A model generated the notes under the pieces. The model saw nothing but the letters and a program-made list of their open reading frames with translations. It was not told the origin of the DNA and did no database searches. A stretch of 64,000 bases of DNA from Hypoxylon rubiginosum (taxonomy: Eukaryota; Ascomycota; Sordariomycetes; Xylariales; Hypoxylaceae), in NCBI GenBank assembly GCA_902806565.1, contig CADCXA010000048.1, positions 330,751 through 394,750 on the forward strand, written 5' to 3'. The translations under genes and the position numbers were made by a program. Within the stretch, counting starts at the first letter, position 1. The number at the start of each line of letters is the position of its first letter. Below, piece after piece: positions 24,896 to 35,421 of this stretch.

Positions 24896-27016
24896 ATGGA
24901 GGATATCAAGATCGCAGTTATCGGCCTGGGTATTGCCCTACCCTCAGCTAACTATCGACTATCAAGTATATCTTAAGACGGTCGGTTAGCTAATTTTTGT
25001 GCATCGGTAGGCCCGGCAGGACTAACAGCATTGAAGTCTTTACGCGAAGAAGGATTCGACGTGATCGGCTTTGAACGGCGGGATGAACTCGGCGGCTTGT
25101 GGTCATTCAGCGAAAACGCAACCTTCACCTCCGCCTTGAACGAGACGGTTTGCAACGTTAGCAAGTTCGTAGTGAGTGACCCAAGTCTGTTATCTTCTAG
25201 ACAGCATAACTTATATCATCTGTAGTCGGGTCTCAGCGACTACCCGATCGATAAAGGTTAGGATCTCGTCCCGTCGAAGGATTCTAAGCTAGGGGATGTG
25301 CTGATTTCATCTGCTTCGCTCGTCTAGACTATCCACCGTATCCTACAGGGCCTCAAATAGGGAAATACTTCAACTCGTACGCCCGCCATTTTAATTTACT
25401 AGATCGCGTACGCTTCCACACTACAGTCAACAAAGTAACTCGGAACAGATCCGGCGATGCCTGGGATGTCCACGTTACCGACCCCAACGGCAAAGCTATT
25501 TTGTGCTTCGACAAAGTTGTATTTGGCCACGGATGCGAGAGCGTTCCGATCTGGCCACCAATGCCCAGTAGAGGCTTATTTAAGGGAACGGTGATGCATT
25601 CACAAGCGTACAAGAGGTGAGAGGACACCTCCCAACCTGACCTGCGGCTCGCACGAGCTGATTAACCGGAGCTAAAGCCCGGAACCCTTTCGAGACAAGA
25701 GGGTCCTCGTGGTAGGCATCGGAAACACGGCCTGCGACGTGTCTCTATCCCTGCGCGGGCACGTTGCCAAGCTGTATCAGGGCTACAGACGTGGGAGGAT
25801 AATGGTCTCGCGGTACCTCGACAACGGCGTCCCCGTGGACACGCAACTTTCCTGGCCGATTATGCGTCTGAAGTACCTCCTCGATGACAAACTGCCGTGG
25901 CTGATGATGCAACTAGCCGACAAGATGATGACCGACAAGATGATAAGCGACGCGGCTCGGTTTGAGCCTGCGACTTTAGGTATCTCTCGCAAGGAGAGGC
26001 TAAATCAAGCAGGCCGTAGAGTGAGGGAAGATTGGCGCTTGCTTCCCGGCCCTAGCATGGCACATACTCACCCGGCCGTTCAAGAAGACTTCATCCCCGC
26101 GCTGCATCAGGGCGATATTATCCCGGTTCATGGGTTCAAAGACTTTGCCGGAGACTATCAAATCTTGCTGCAAGACGATGCTATCGTCGAAGTAGACGCA
26201 GTGATATTTTGTACGGGGTACGACCTCGACTTTAGCATCATGCCCGAGATGGATATGGACGGTGCCGGCGGGATGCCGCTGCAGACAGCTGGCGACGCGT
26301 GCCGAGAGGAGCCGATAGACCGAGACGATATCAGAAAGGCCAAACACGAGCCAAAACGGAAACCGCATCTCCCTCGCCTCTTTCAGATGATCTTCCCTCC
26401 GCGCTGGGCGTCGTCCGTTGCCTTCCTGAGCTGGATGGCCCCTCAGGAGAACGTATGGTGCGTGTGCGAGCTAGCTTCCATGGCCGTTGCACAGATCTGG
26501 GCGGCAGAAGCCGCCGGTTCCGCGGCCGGGCGGTCACATGCTCTTCTGCCCTCCGTGGACGAGATGAATGCTCAGGTTAACGCATACCATACCTGGTGGC
26601 GTGGCGAGTGGGAGAAGAATAATTCCATGCGCTCGGGTTATGTCCGAGCCTATTCATTCTACCGATTTCTCCACGACGCGGCGGGCACCGGGCTTTATGA
26701 TAATCTCGATCACATGTTCAGCGGTCGTGGCTGGAGATTGTGGTGGTACGATCGGGAGTTGTGGACTTGGCTTGCAAAAGGTCCAATGAACAGCTATTCC
26801 TGGCGCGTGTTCGAGACCAACCCGCAGGGCATACCCGGGTATGGCCGGAAGACTTGGAAGGGTGCCAGAAAGGCATTGCGAGAAGCGGTATGTTGATTTC
26901 AAGTTCGGAGGCATTTCGAAACTCAGGTTGCCAGGCTGCTAACGTTTTGTCAGTATGAGGATTACGAAGAATTCAGGCGTCAGGCCGAAGCGCGCCACGA
27001 GCAATCGGAAGCGTAG
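24896..27016 (+). CDS. Flavin-containing monooxygenase (FMO-like)
   Basis: Six exons: 24896-24929, 25011-25171, 25226-25256, 25328-25616, 25678-26887 and 26954-27016, giving 595 residues with all phases consistent. The FAD site IGLGPAGL spans the first intron. The second nucleotide site VGIGNTACD (NADPH) is at the start of exon 5, just after SPEPFRDKRVLVV. FMO-type signatures PTGPQIGKYFNSYARHF, FGHGCES and VIFCTGYDLDF are present. In the family these enzymes use NADPH and O2 to oxygenate N or S atoms or, as Baeyer-Villiger types, ketones; the substrate is unknown. It has no obvious partner genes; the neighbours are a secreted protein and a long non-coding stretch. It looks intact. The 31-base exon 3 is small, but its phase and the result (SGLSDYPIDKDYPPYPTG) match the family. 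Confidence 0.87.
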
Positions 27017-27683
27017 GGAAGAAACCATCTAGATCACTTTGTCCCGGAAGGAATTTGAAGTTACCCAGGCTGCCAGGTACCTTTACCACACGATGGTGGC
27101 GAAAGTCGTTCATTACTTTGGAATGCTACTCCGAGACGGACATTTTCTTGATTGTCCGGCGACGGAAGATCGCGCTGCCTTGATCCCCATGCTTATAAAC
27201 CACGAGTACGGTAGGACCACAGCGGCCGAATTAAAACATACCCAACTCCCGTTATATAATCGGTATAATCGGTAGGAACGGAATATCCAGGTAAGCGGTT
27301 GCAGATGTAGAATTATGTAAGTTGTCGCAGTCGTCGCGGTACCCAATCGACGTCTTGGCAGGCAGCAATTTCGATCATGTCTCACATATCTCACATATGC
27401 CGGATATTAGCGACCGACCACGCAGCTACGGTAAGGGTCCTCTCAAAAGGGTCCTCTAAAAATAACCATTCAGATTTTTCATCGTACTGCACCGACATTT
27501 CCGATATCGAAGCTCTGTAAACCCGGGGCTCTTTTAGCTCTTTTAGCTATCACGGGTGCTTCGATAGATATCGGAATGGGTTTCCAAGGATCAGAGTTGG
27601 ATTGGGGAAGACTTGGGTTCTAGAACCGAGTGCTTTTGTAGTTTGTTTGGCTGTCTAGATATTCCCAACCGTAGATCAACCAG

Positions 27684-27742
27684 AGATCAGCTAAAAGATC
27701 AGCTAAAAGATCAGCTAAAAGATCAGCTCAAGATCAGCTAGA
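27684..27742. repeat. 12 bp tandem repeat AGATCAGCTAAA (five units)
   Basis: Three perfect 12 bp units at 27684, 27696 and 27708 are followed by an 11 bp unit and a diverged fifth. Each unit holds the palindrome GATC next to CAGCT. Confidence 0.9.
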
Positions 27743-27951
27743 CATTACATATGTAGCTAGCGTGGAACGCCACAAAGTCCCAGTTCCCGATGATGACGAC
27801 ACACTAGCCGCAAAGCCTCGCGAGCTGCCGAAGGTTCCGCTTCGCAGTCAAGGCAGCTACCTAATCTGCTTCTGCTGTCTGCCAGATGGTGTAGGTAAAC
27901 GAGTCAATTCGACATAAGGTTGGGCGGGCTCGAAGGGTTCGAACAGTTCAC

Positions 27952-28007
27952 AGCTTATAGCTCACAGCTCACAGCTCATAGCTCATAGCTCGTAGCTCGG
28001 AGCTCGT
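27952..28007. repeat. 7 bp tandem repeat AGCTCAY (eight units)
   Basis: Eight head-to-tail heptamers (AGCTTAT, AGCTCAC twice, AGCTCAT twice, AGCTCGT, AGCTCGG, AGCTCGT). The AGCTC part is conserved in seven of eight units and only the last two bases vary. Confidence 0.9.
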
Positions 28008-28980
28008 AGTCTAAAGTCAATAAAAATATACGGAGAAAAGGTCCTACCTACAATTGTGTCTACCCTTAGCTACCCTTAGGGCTTATGATCACTATTGCCA
28101 CACCGGTACATGTGCGTAAGGCTAAGGCTAGGTTAGGTAGGTAGATCCCTTCCCCGGCATTTTCCCTTTTTAGCTCGCTGCAGTCCCATATGTATTTTGA
28201 CCTAGGTATTGGACCCGTACCTACACCGTCTCGGTTCCGGGAATTCGGAAAACACACGGTATTCCTTACCGAATTACCCTATCGAGGACAGAAGGCTAGA
28301 GCCTTGGAAGGATTTAGAGAGCTCCAGAGCCCTAGCCCTAGGTGAATATGGTGTTATACCGTAGCCGGAATGGATGGATACTGTAACTTATGTAGGTAAG
28401 TCGGTCAGGTGTGTCACTGTCACTGTGCCTGGATCTCTCGGCCAAGCTCGTGAAATCTCCGACCAAAGAAAATCAAGATGGGACGGCGGGTCCGGCTCAT
28501 GTCGAGGGTAGCGCGAACTAGAACCAGAACTAAGACTCCGGGGCTACGACCGGAAATGCCTTTCTTATTGCGCACGTGTATAATTCAACTTATCGCACGT
28601 AATAATTGCACGTATGGACGTGTGTATAGTTGATCTAACAAAAATTAACTGGTTGATTTTCTGCCTAGAAGAAGTTCTACATAGTAGAGCTCATCGTTCT
28701 AGGGCCTATTCCGGTTATGGCCTACGGCTCCACGGCTCTGTAAGGTAGATACATAGGTACACGCGTACGCAAGGATCTTACATGTAGTCGGGAGACAATA
28801 CTACTGGTCGTTTTTGGCTGTGACGTGGGATCTCTGGATGCTCACATGACTGATTCGTCTGAGAAATGATTGTTTGCCCCCCTCCTTTCAGGGTCCTCTA
28901 CGAAGCTCATGAACCCTGATTTGGGGTTGAATCCGGGTGGGACGGTTATTGGAGTTATCGCATACCCAGATTTGTGTATT

Positions 28981-29030
28981 TGGAGGAGGAGGAGGAGAAG
29001 AAGAAGAAGAAGAAGCAGAAGAAGCAAAGG
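28981..29030. repeat. Purine microsatellite (GGA)n(GAA)n
   Basis: A 50 bp purine tract of GGA followed by GAA units on the plus strand. Confidence 0.9.
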
Positions 29031-30180
29031 GACCAACCCAGCAAGGACCCGTCTGCTGTACTTGTCATCATACGTATACGCATGGCCGTATTAATGACAC
29101 GTTCGTGTCTCTAGGAGTTAAGAGGACTGGAGGAATAGGAATAGAAGGAATAAAATGATGATAGGGCGACAGGGCGACAAGACAACAGGGGGAGATGAAC
29201 GTCAGGCCAAGTGAGTCTATACACATACCTACACGCACACATACACATGACAGCCGTACTCCAAAGCCTTCAGGCCTTCTCGACTGTCTATCTTCTAACG
29301 GTGATGCGTAATTGGAAAACTCTGTTTCCGAGCTGCCGAACAAATGCCCTTGGCATGATGGGAAATGGGAAATGGCGGATCGTCTATACGTAGCTGCGTA
29401 GGTCCCGAACCCCAGCAACTCCGCCCGTTGGAGCTCGCCCGGTTCACTAGCGGGGGAGGCGTAGCTTTCTTAGAACTTTTTCAAGGTTAGGTTATTATTA
29501 CAGGCCCTACCAGCCTGCCAGCCTGCCAGTCCTGCTTAGCACTCTTGTATACTTGTATACCGGTATATGTACTAGAATGGCAGAATGGGACAGAATGGAT
29601 AGAATGGGATTGACAGCATGAACAGGGATTAACCTAGGTTCTCTTGGAAATAAATACATCATAGGAAAATCATCTGCAAAGCACCGCTTATCTCCCTTTT
29701 TTTTGTTCATTTTTCTGTTCATTTTTTTGTTCGTTTTCCATTATTACTAGTCTTCCAGTTCTTCATGCCGTCATCCCGCGACTCAGAGCTTTCTACCCCT
29801 GCTAGGTACGCTAATAGTAGGTAAGTCGGTAGTCGAACCAAGCCTCCCAGCTGCCAGTGTTTCCAAAACATCGCATCTAATTCCATGTACCTAACCTTAT
29901 GTACGTGCAGGTATCAGAGCTAACTATCGGAGCTAACAATTGGTAACGATCAGAGCTAAAAACTATCCAGAGAGGTAACGCACACACTCTTCTTTTCATT
30001 AAACGGTCATCAGTCATCCCAAGTCACCCTGCCCCCCTCACCGACAGAATAAGGTACAGCGAATAATGTCGACGCTATAGCCCCAATAATCGCTCAAGAC
30101 CCAGAAGACCCAGAAGATCCAGGCGACCACATCATACTACCTTACTTTTACCTCCCTGACCGCATCAGGTCTTTCCCCCT

Positions 30181-30215
30181 CTGTCCCCTCTGTCCCCTCT
30201 GTCCCCTCTGCCCCT
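30181..30215. repeat. 9 bp tandem repeat CTGTCCCCT
   Basis: Three perfect CTGTCCCCT units and a partial fourth. Each contains a CCCC core that resembles C2H2 stress-element sites (STRE CCCCT), about 820 bp upstream of the arrestin ATG. Confidence 0.85.
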
Positions 30216-31016
30216 CCACTCCAACTCATCCGTACCTATCCTACGCACATCTTTTTTTTCTCTCCCCTTACGCTGCAAACGTTTCTGACTACTGCGTTCC
30301 GACTACTGCGTTCCAGTCTTATTTTTTTATTACTTACACACGCGCATAGGCGGGGCTACCACATCGTGCATATTTCCATCCCATCCCATCCCATCATATC
30401 CCATCATATCCCGGACTTCCCAACCAGGTGTCTCCCTCTAAACGGCTGTTACTGTTACTATACCGGGCCGTCCTATCTTTTCTATCTCTGGCCCTGCCCA
30501 GCCAGCCCAGCCAGCCCATCCAGCCCATCATATACATAGAACTAGGCCTTCCCCAGAATCAGTCATGACTTGCTTATGATTCACCTTGCTGTAGGTCCTC
30601 CCCTCCTTCCCTTTCTATCCCGACATATCATCGTGCTGCTCTTAATTGTTTTTTTTTGCTCAGCTCTACTTGGCTTTGCTTTTCTTTTTCCCCGTGGCCT
30701 GCTGTCTCTCCCACAACCCTTCTTCACCTAGCCACGCTCTACCTAGGATTCCTATGTACCCTGCGAATACCCAACATCGTCGTCACCGTACCAGTTTGTG
30801 TCTAGCATAAGACGCTGCGCATGACTCGCAGCAAAACCCTCTTTCTACCCCCCCTACTGGTGTAGATCTCCTATGCCCGGCTTATATGTATCCTTTGGCA
30901 TATCCTGAGCGCACACTCTTCCAATCTGGCAGACAGGCGACGCAATTGCTCGCCTCGTCTCCTGCATTCTTAATTGCAAAATAATTTTTAGTTTCTTTAT
31001 TCCTAATAGCATCATC

Positions 31017-33748
31017 ATGACAGACGCAAGCGGCTTAGATCGCTCGGAACACTTTGCCTACCCCTTATCCGGCAATATCTATTATAGGCCGAGGCCCTCA
31101 GATCGGAGGCAACGCACAACCGCGAGCCTTCCGACCCCGCATATCCGACCTCGCGCCCGTCGGCCCCAGTCCATCCACATCGTATCCTATCCCGCCGGCT
31201 ATACTCCGCCCGACCTGAGACCGCCCGTGTTTTCCAAGTCTAGGAAGTCGAAGTCGAGGAAGGACAAGAGGAATCGAGCCGAAGGGAAGAAGGACGACCG
31301 TTTCGGTTACAGAAGCTCGTCGCGGCGAGTGATAGAGAGGGTATTGGGACCGCTAAAGTTTCACCTATCGCAGCACGCGGCTGCCGACAAGAACGCTACT
31401 CCCCCCCGCGCCCGCGATAGTCCCACGACGAGACAGGGCACGGCAGGCGTTCCACGTCCTCGACCGCACTCCATGATCGCACTCCCGCCTTCCGGAGCAT
31501 CTTCGATGCTCGGCACCGCCGCCATGGCGGAATCTAGACGGTCACCGCTGCTTGCCGCGGCCTCGCATCACCCGCACAGGAATAGTATCATGTCGGTACG
31601 CTCGGCCAAGAGCATCATGAGCTCGGTGACGGAAGTGCCGAAGCCGGTGGCGAGCGGCAGCGGGGTGTCGTGCTCCATCATCCTCGCGGAGCCTAACGTC
31701 TTCCTCACGGGATTCGAACACGACGGCCATCCGCGAAACGACGCTGCTAACTCGACGGCGCTGCTGAGAGGGAAATTGCAATTGAACGTATCCAAGAACG
31801 TGAAGATCAAGTCCGTCACTTTGAAGCTGCACGGCAGGGCGAGGACGGAATGGCCCGAGGGAATCCCCCCGCTGAAGATCGAACAGTTCGAGGAAGAATC
31901 CCTTCGGACCCAGGTGCTGACCTTCTTTCACGCCACGCACGAGACTTGGGAGACGGAATACGGAAACCAGTGCACCTTTTCGCTGCGAAGCAGCCACGAC
32001 GGCCGCCGGCTCACGTCTCCTTCCCAGTCTACGATATCGCTCTCGCTAAAGAACAGGCCTGCCGGCCACCTGACGGCCCGGGACTACAAGCGGCTGTCGC
32101 TGCAGTCGGTCCAGTCACGCAGCTTCGGCAAAGGAGACTCGCCGAATCCGAACGTCGTGCAGCAGAAGGCGTACAAGGTGTTCTACCCCGGCACGTACGA
32201 GTACTCGTTCGAGCTCCCGATCGACCACCACCAGCTCGAGACTACCAAGCTCCAATTCGGATCGGTAAAGTGGGAGCTCGAGACGATCGTAGAGCGGGCG
32301 GGCGCCTTCAAGCCTAACCTGCACGGGGCGAAGGAGGTGTGCATCGTCCGCGTTCCCGACCAGCTGTCCCTCGAGATGACGGAGCCCATCTCGATCAGCA
32401 GGCAGTGGGAGGATCAGCTCCACTACGACATAATGATATCCGGAAAGTCCTTCCCCATCGGCACCAAGATACCCATCGCGTTCAAGCTGACGCCGCTGGC
32501 CAAGGTGCAAGTTCACAAGCTGAAGGTATTCGTGACGGAGTCTGTCGAGTACTGGACCAACGACCGGCGCGTCACGCGCAAGGATCCGGGGCGGAAGATA
32601 TTACTGTTGGAGAAGTCGGCGGGAAAGCCTCTCGACAAGCAGTTCGACGCGTCGGAGATAAGGGTTCTGAGCGGTGGCGAACTGACCCCCGACCAGAGGC
32701 ACGAAGCGCGGATCGCGGCGCAGCGACGGCGGAGCATAGAGGCTTCGAGGGCGCACACAATGCCCCAGCCGCTACCCGACCCTACGGATAACCTCTTGGG
32801 CGATTTGGATCTAGGTTTGGAAGCGTACTGGGGATCGACGGAGATCGAGATGAACGTCCAGATTCCAACTTGCGAGCAGATGGCCAAGGATAAAAACTTG
32901 CGACTCCATCCCGACTGCAGCTGGAAGAACGTCAACGTGTATCACTGGATCAAGGTATGTCAAATAGTCCCTCTCATATTCCGCATCGTGCGACTTACAC
33001 ATTTCAGATCGTCATGCGCATCTCCCGTCTCGACCCAGAAGACCCGGCCGGCAAGCGCCGTAGGCATTTCGAGATCAGCATCGATTCGCCCTTCACCGTC
33101 CTCAACTGCCGCGCCACGCAGGCCAACACGGCTCTGCCCGAGTACACGGGCGCCGATCAGCCCATGTACCGTCAGCAGGCGAGCTGCGGCTGCCCCGACG
33201 CCGCGATCCTCACCACCAACCCTAGCCCCGCCTCGAGTACCGGCACGATTCCGTCCGTCGACGCCGGCGTGCTGGTCGCCAACGCCGATTCTCCCGGAAT
33301 TGCGCCGCCGCCGGCCGCTCATCTTCCCCAGCATCCGGCTTCCGGCTCGCAGCCCGTGCAGAGACAGGAATCGGCTCCGCGACCCATGCACCTGATAAGG
33401 TATCCTAGCTTTAACCCCCCGGCGTTCAACGAGGACGATCCGCCCCCGCCGATGCCGATACCAACACCCCCGCCGCAGTACGATACTGTGGTCGGAACGC
33501 CTAGCGTAGACGGTCTGGCCGATTATTTCTCGAGACTGGCCAATTACGACGACGGCGACTCGGACAGCGCGGACGAGGGAATCGAGACGCCCAACAGGCT
33601 TACGGAACGGAGCGGACGTGTCAACGTACCTCATCCTAGAACTCCCGGCGGCAGGCTGGTCCCGAGTAGGAGTCTAGAGATTCAGCGACCGGCGATGCCC
33701 ATGACTCTCACCATGGCCGGTGGATTATTAGAACGGAGGGGTGATTGA
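31017..33748 (+). CDS. Alpha-arrestin (arrestin-related trafficking adaptor) with PPxY motif
   Basis: Exons 31017-32954 and 33008-33748 (intron 32955-33007, GTATGT...CAG), giving 892 residues. A basic disordered N-terminus of about 210 residues precedes the arrestin N domain (SCSIILAEPNVFLTGFE... VKIKSVTLKLHGRARTEWPE) and the arrestin C domain (YDIMISGKSFPIGTKIPIAFKLTPL, VYHWIKIVMRISRLDPE). A PPQY at residues 801-804 (33470-33481) is a PPxY motif of the kind bound by WW domains of Rsp5/NEDD4 ubiquitin ligases. In the family, these adaptors bring the ligase to plasma-membrane transporters for endocytosis in response to nutrients. The protein looks complete, and the long pyrimidine-rich leader suggests strong transcriptional or translational control. 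Confidence 0.88.
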
Positions 33749-34571
33749 TGCCTACCTAACATCTGGCGGCGACTTTTGTTTTGGAAGAGCAGAGTGCAAC
33801 GTCTAACGTTGATATAATAGGTACTGATGGAAGAACCCAAATTTCCTACCTTGGGCGCACGATTTTCATCATCGGCATTGGACATCGGCATTTGGAATAT
33901 TGGATTGATACCCAAGCAAGGCAATTGAAAAAGTTGCATATGGATTCTCATTAGAGGTTGGCTTGGGGGAATACGTTTTTGACGATCTAGGACATGAGTG
34001 CACGAAGAAAAAAAAGCGCCTTGGCTAAAGAATGAGGTTTAATGACGTGCCGAATCGGTGATAGAGGAACGGGTGTTTGGGCTGCATCATTGTTCATATT
34101 AGGGGCTCGGCTTATTGAGAAGCATTGCTCTTCTCCTTAGATTCTTCACTACTGTTTTACCCCGGGAAGTCTGGTTCGGGTGGGCTTGGGACATGGAATC
34201 GCATGGTGTTGTACATTGGTACGAGGTAGTGTTTATGGGTAGGAATACTGGGCAGAAATACCACATATCTTTCTTTTCGACATGCTCGTTTTCTCCTGAC
34301 GCCGTGCTTGTATCGTACGGATGTATACCGTCTTGCCGCCTTGCCGCCTGGCTGTCTAGCTGCTAGTAGTTTAGAGGAAGCTTCCCTTGCTCTATAATTC
34401 CAACTATGAGAATGGCCTCGGCCTCGCCTCTTCTAGGAGACAGCTACACATTTTCCACGCCACAAAAACTACCGATACCACATATTCTCTTACCGGAAAG
34501 GTTCATAAGGGTGACATCTCTGGTGAATTTTCCGAACCCCGCGATAAAGTGTCCGACTGGCCCTTTATAGC
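33749..34571. other. Intergenic, convergent 3' ends
   Basis: No gene seen. It lies between the 3' ends of the arrestin (plus) and the NIF3-like gene (minus). The plus-strand frame at 34115-34366 has no motif. Confidence 0.5.
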
Positions 34572-34972
34572 CTAGAAGTCTTCTAGCTTGTAGACTTCAT
34601 AAGCCGGTTCCTCGTATGGGTGCGCCCTACAAACATTAGCGGCACAATTCTCTCGGAAGAAGGTCAGATCTACCTTTTCAAACTCTCGACTGCTCTTTTA
34701 ATGACATCTTCACCAACGCAAAGTGTCTCGACCCTCGCTTCTTCGACTTCCTCCAAGTTCCCGACCTTGCCGATATGCGGGTTCGCGGCATCTCCGGGCC
34801 GAAACTGACCGGTTCCCAGCGTCGTAAAAGCGCATTCGGTATAGGAGCCTGGGCCGGGGTAGCGACCGGCACCAACGGCGAATATTGCGGCCTTGCACTT
34901 TTCGAGGTCGGAAGGCGGCACAAAGAACACGAGCTTGAAACGTTTGGAAACGGCGTTGATTGCTGATGCCAT
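34572..34972 (-). CDS. Small NIF3/YqfO-CutA-like domain protein
   Basis: Exons on the minus strand are 34972-34674 and 34626-34572 (intron 34627-34673, 47 bp, GTAGAT...TAG), giving 117 residues. The core FKLVFFVPPSDLEKCKAAIF, GAGRYPGPGSYTECAFTTLG and, after the splice, AHPYEEPAYEVYKLEDF match the CutA-like insert domain found in NIF3/YqfO proteins. In fungi it occurs as a stand-alone protein of about this size. The final HPYEEPAYEVY is diagnostic and appears only if the intron is removed. The function of the stand-alone form is unknown; metal or nucleotide binding is suggested for the family. The ATG at 34972 gives the usual short N-terminus. Confidence 0.78.
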
Positions 34973-35421
34973 CGTTGCTGATATGCCACGCGACGAGCAC
35001 ACCGGTGGGTGTATCGGTAGGTGGATTCTAGTGATCAAATATCTCGGTGCTCCGGTTCTCATATAAGTACCTAAGTAGTAAGTTGATCTGATAAGAGAGA
35101 CCTGCGGTAACCGGTAGCTCGGAGGGTTTTATCACATGATCCGTGTAACCTTCTCTTCATCTGTAGCATCGATAGACCAAGCCACTCGTTACACGAACAG
35201 ACAGAGACACCATTGGCTAATACCCCGCTTCCCGCGTCGACTGATATTCTCTTCCCAACAAAGTGAGGGCCCACACCATGCGATCATGATGCGATGTAAA
35301 GGTTAATAGGAGGTACCTAAGCTTATACCGTGCCGCTTATCAGTGGCTAGTCGGGATTTTCTAAAGAATGTTTCACTATCATGGCTCTCAGACGCTCTAC
35401 CAGCACAGACTTCTCCCCGCC

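Larger units (their letters stand above)
27017..31016. other. 4 kb gene-free region upstream of the alpha-arrestin
   Basis: The longest intergenic stretch of the left half. I find no gene. It carries tandem arrays (27684-27742, 27952-28007, 28981-29030, 30181-30215), CCCATC/CCCAGC runs (30375-30540) and, over the last kilobase, strongly pyrimidine-rich plus-strand sequence ending at the arrestin ATG. This is typical of the promoter and long leader of a highly regulated gene. Confidence 0.55.

Noticed and set aside
21457..27016. A secondary-metabolite cluster made of SnoaL-like, FMO and MFS genes
   Set aside because: There is no polyketide synthase, NRPS, terpene synthase or pathway regulator in the window, and the genes are separated by long non-coding stretches.
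27684..28007. CRISPR-like array
   Set aside because: Units are 7 and 12 bp, head to tail without spacers, and the genome is eukaryotic.
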